From: Marinobacterium lacunae
GTDB taxonomy: Bacteria > Pseudomonadota > Gammaproteobacteria > Pseudomonadales > Balneatricaceae
Direction: 5' to 3'
Assembly (NCBI RefSeq): GCF_000705555.1
Contig: NZ_JMQN01000050.1
Coordinates: 1 to 64,000 of the forward strand
Length of the DNA stretch: 64,000 bases
Each line of letters begins with the position of its first letter. The stretch's first letter is position 1. This document shows positions 62,855-64,000 of the stretch, one piece after another. The position numbers and the translations under genes were made by a program. The notes beneath the pieces are model-generated. The model was given only the letters and a program-made list of their open reading frames with translations. It did not search any database and had not been told where the DNA came from.

Positions 62855-64000
62855 ATCAAGACTGCTTGAGCTGATCGCCCAGCGCCGCCCCGTGCATGCA
62901 CGGGTGCGCGGCGCAGGTCTTCGCATCCGTATCGATCACTATCTGCCGGTGGTTGCCTGTGTCCTGCATTCCGGGACAACGCTGCCCGATGACTACGCAG
63001 AACGCCTGCAACTGAGTGATGATCAACGCCAGCTGTTTGAAGAGCGCGGCTGTGAGCACTTGGCAGAGCTGATGCCGATCTCGATTATTCAAGAAGAATC
63101 GAGACTGGCCTGTGACCTTAACCAGCCCCTGAGCCACTGCTTGCTTGAGGAGTTCGATTCAGGCCCCATCTGGATCAGGCCACCGACCAAACGGATGCGA
63201 GAGCGGGCAGAGCGCTGCTATCGCCGCTTTTACCGCATACTCGATGCCCTGATCGATGTTCTCGAAGAGAAAGGCAAGGCCTGTCTTCTGGTGGATCTTC
63301 ACAGCCACTCGATGAACACATCCTCAGTCGGGCTCTTCCATATCGCGACCGAAACAGGCGTGCACGATGGCAAGCAAAGCCTGATCGAGGAACTTCAGCG
63401 CCAGCTGACCCGCGTCAATCTGGCTCAGATGGAATCCAGCGTCAGCAGCGGACCGGACAAGGCGGAATGCCACCAGCTGGCAAATGATATAGAAAGGCGA
63501 CACCTGCACACCCGTGTGCTCAGCCTTGTGATAGCACCGGTGTTTCGGGACCAGAAAAGTGGCAGCGTGTACCCGATGCTATCCGAGTCCATAGCCGGTG
63601 CACTGCACGAAACCCTGTTAGCAACAGCCGCTCATCATGCACGTCTGCATTCAGGGAAGCCTGTCCATGTGCACGACCTGCTTCCGGATCGTTTACCCGC
63701 AGAAGTGTTAAAAATCGATCGTGCTCTCAAGAAGCTCGCCCGTGGTCTGGAGACACTACTGTATATCAACCCGATTAACCTAAGTGCAGAGCAGCGACGG
63801 TTCCAGCGCAGCGAAGGGCGTTACTCACCGGAGTTCAGGTACCGCCCTCTTCGTATAGACCCGTTTGCACACAGGGAAAAGCTTTACCGACTTCCCGTGG
63901 ATACCATTCGCGATCCGGCGCTTCGACAGCTTTACCGTGAAGCGATTGATGCCCTGGCCCAGAGAATCGATCTGTTGGTCAGCATAGGCAGCGAACGCTT
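62838..64000 (+). CDS. N-formylglutamate amidohydrolase-like domain fused to DUF1704 (QEGLA family), partial
   Basis: The frame is open from ATG 62838 to the window end (about 387 residues seen, no stop). Residues 1-250 look like an N-formylglutamate amidohydrolase: VACVLHSGTTLPDDY, ACDLNQPLSH and LLVDLHSHSMNTS carry the expected metal and substrate residues. From about residue 310 the sequence follows the start of DUF1704, annotated as flavohemoglobin-expression-modulating QEGLA proteins (FRYRPLRIDPFAHREKLYRLP, core PLRIDPFAHREKLY, then PALRQLYREAIDAL). DUF1704 is the family of the eukaryotic carboxypeptidase MATCAP. Coupled to the ATP-grasp gene by a 17-bp overlap. The catalytic HExxxH region lies beyond the window. 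Confidence 0.75.
   Translation, partial: MQTLTESRLLELIAQRRPVHARVRGAGLRIRIDHYLPVVACVLHSGTTLPDDYAERLQLSDDQRQLFEERGCEHLAELMPISIIQEESRLACDLNQPLSHCLLEEFDSGPIWIRPPTKRMRERAERCYRRFYRILDALIDVLEEKGKACLLVDLHSHSMNTSSVGLFHIATETGVHDGKQSLIEELQRQLTRVNLAQMESSVSSGPDKAECHQLANDIERRHLHTRVLSLVIAPVFRDQKSGSVYPMLSESIAGALHETLLATAAHHARLHSGKPVHVHDLLPDRLPAEVLKIDRALKKLARGLETLLYINPINLSAEQRRFQRSEGRYSPEFRYRPLRIDPFAHREKLYRLPVDTIRDPALRQLYREAIDALAQRIDLLVSIGSER

Noticed and set aside
1-64000. tRNA, rRNA, CRISPR arrays, insertion sequences, prophage or integrase genes
   Set aside because: I looked through the gaps on both strands and saw no tandem repeats with spacers, transposase or integrase motifs, or tRNA-like segments; weakly conserved small RNAs cannot be excluded.

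Overview
The window is a 64 kb piece of a proteobacterial chromosome, most likely a marine gammaproteobacterium (Oceanospirillales-like; inference from gene content, with no 16S gene to confirm it). TRAP and TctA transporters, HrpA, PtsP, Mqo, a general porin, PpnN, SelO, YidD and a TIGR04211-type SH3 protein point that way. Genes are dense, with frequent ATGA/TAATG overlaps. I found no rRNA, tRNA, IS element, prophage or CRISPR array.

Region 1 (1-14281) is catabolic. After the end of a tctA gene come an IclR regulator, two FCD-type GntR regulators, a GlxA-type AraC regulator, a cysteine hydrolase and an AEC transporter. Around them lies a quinate/shikimate module: a DctPQM TRAP transporter, a type II dehydroquinase (aroQ), an NAD-type shikimate/quinate dehydrogenase and a fused 3-dehydroshikimate dehydratase/HPPD-like protein (quiC). 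Together these would import quinate or shikimate and convert it to protocatechuate; no pca genes are in view. A separate VOC gene and TIM-barrel gene are homologous to the two halves of quiC but have lost most metal ligands. Their upstream region and the quiC promoter share a ~21-bp element.

Region 2 (14293-22846) holds a periplasmic protein plus a class III nucleotide cyclase, then a four-gene peptide-type ABC importer whose ATPase appears to start at ATT.

Region 3 (22859-34515) is the best candidate for an undescribed system. It encodes an ABC exporter-like protein with a degenerate ATPase and a large insertion, four glycosyltransferases, a histidine phosphatase, a polysaccharide deacetylase-like protein, a membrane-bound class III cyclase, an HD phosphohydrolase and a stand-alone cyclic-nucleotide-binding protein. 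It looks like envelope glycoconjugate synthesis with cyclic-nucleotide control.

Region 4 (34648-61545) is mostly housekeeping and signalling: SelO, a porin, HrpA, an acyl-CoA synthetase with a YafJ-like amidotransferase, a bactofilin/M23 peptidase pair, PpnN, PhoH, Mqo, YidD, MscS, an SH3 protein, glutaredoxin, a CBS4-PAS-GGDEF-EAL protein and PtsP. It also contains a PutA-like protein that lacks the catalytic cysteine (45911-48319).

Region 5 (61817-64000) starts an operon of a glutathione-synthase-like ATP-grasp ligase followed by an N-formylglutamate amidohydrolase-like/DUF1704 fusion that runs off the window.
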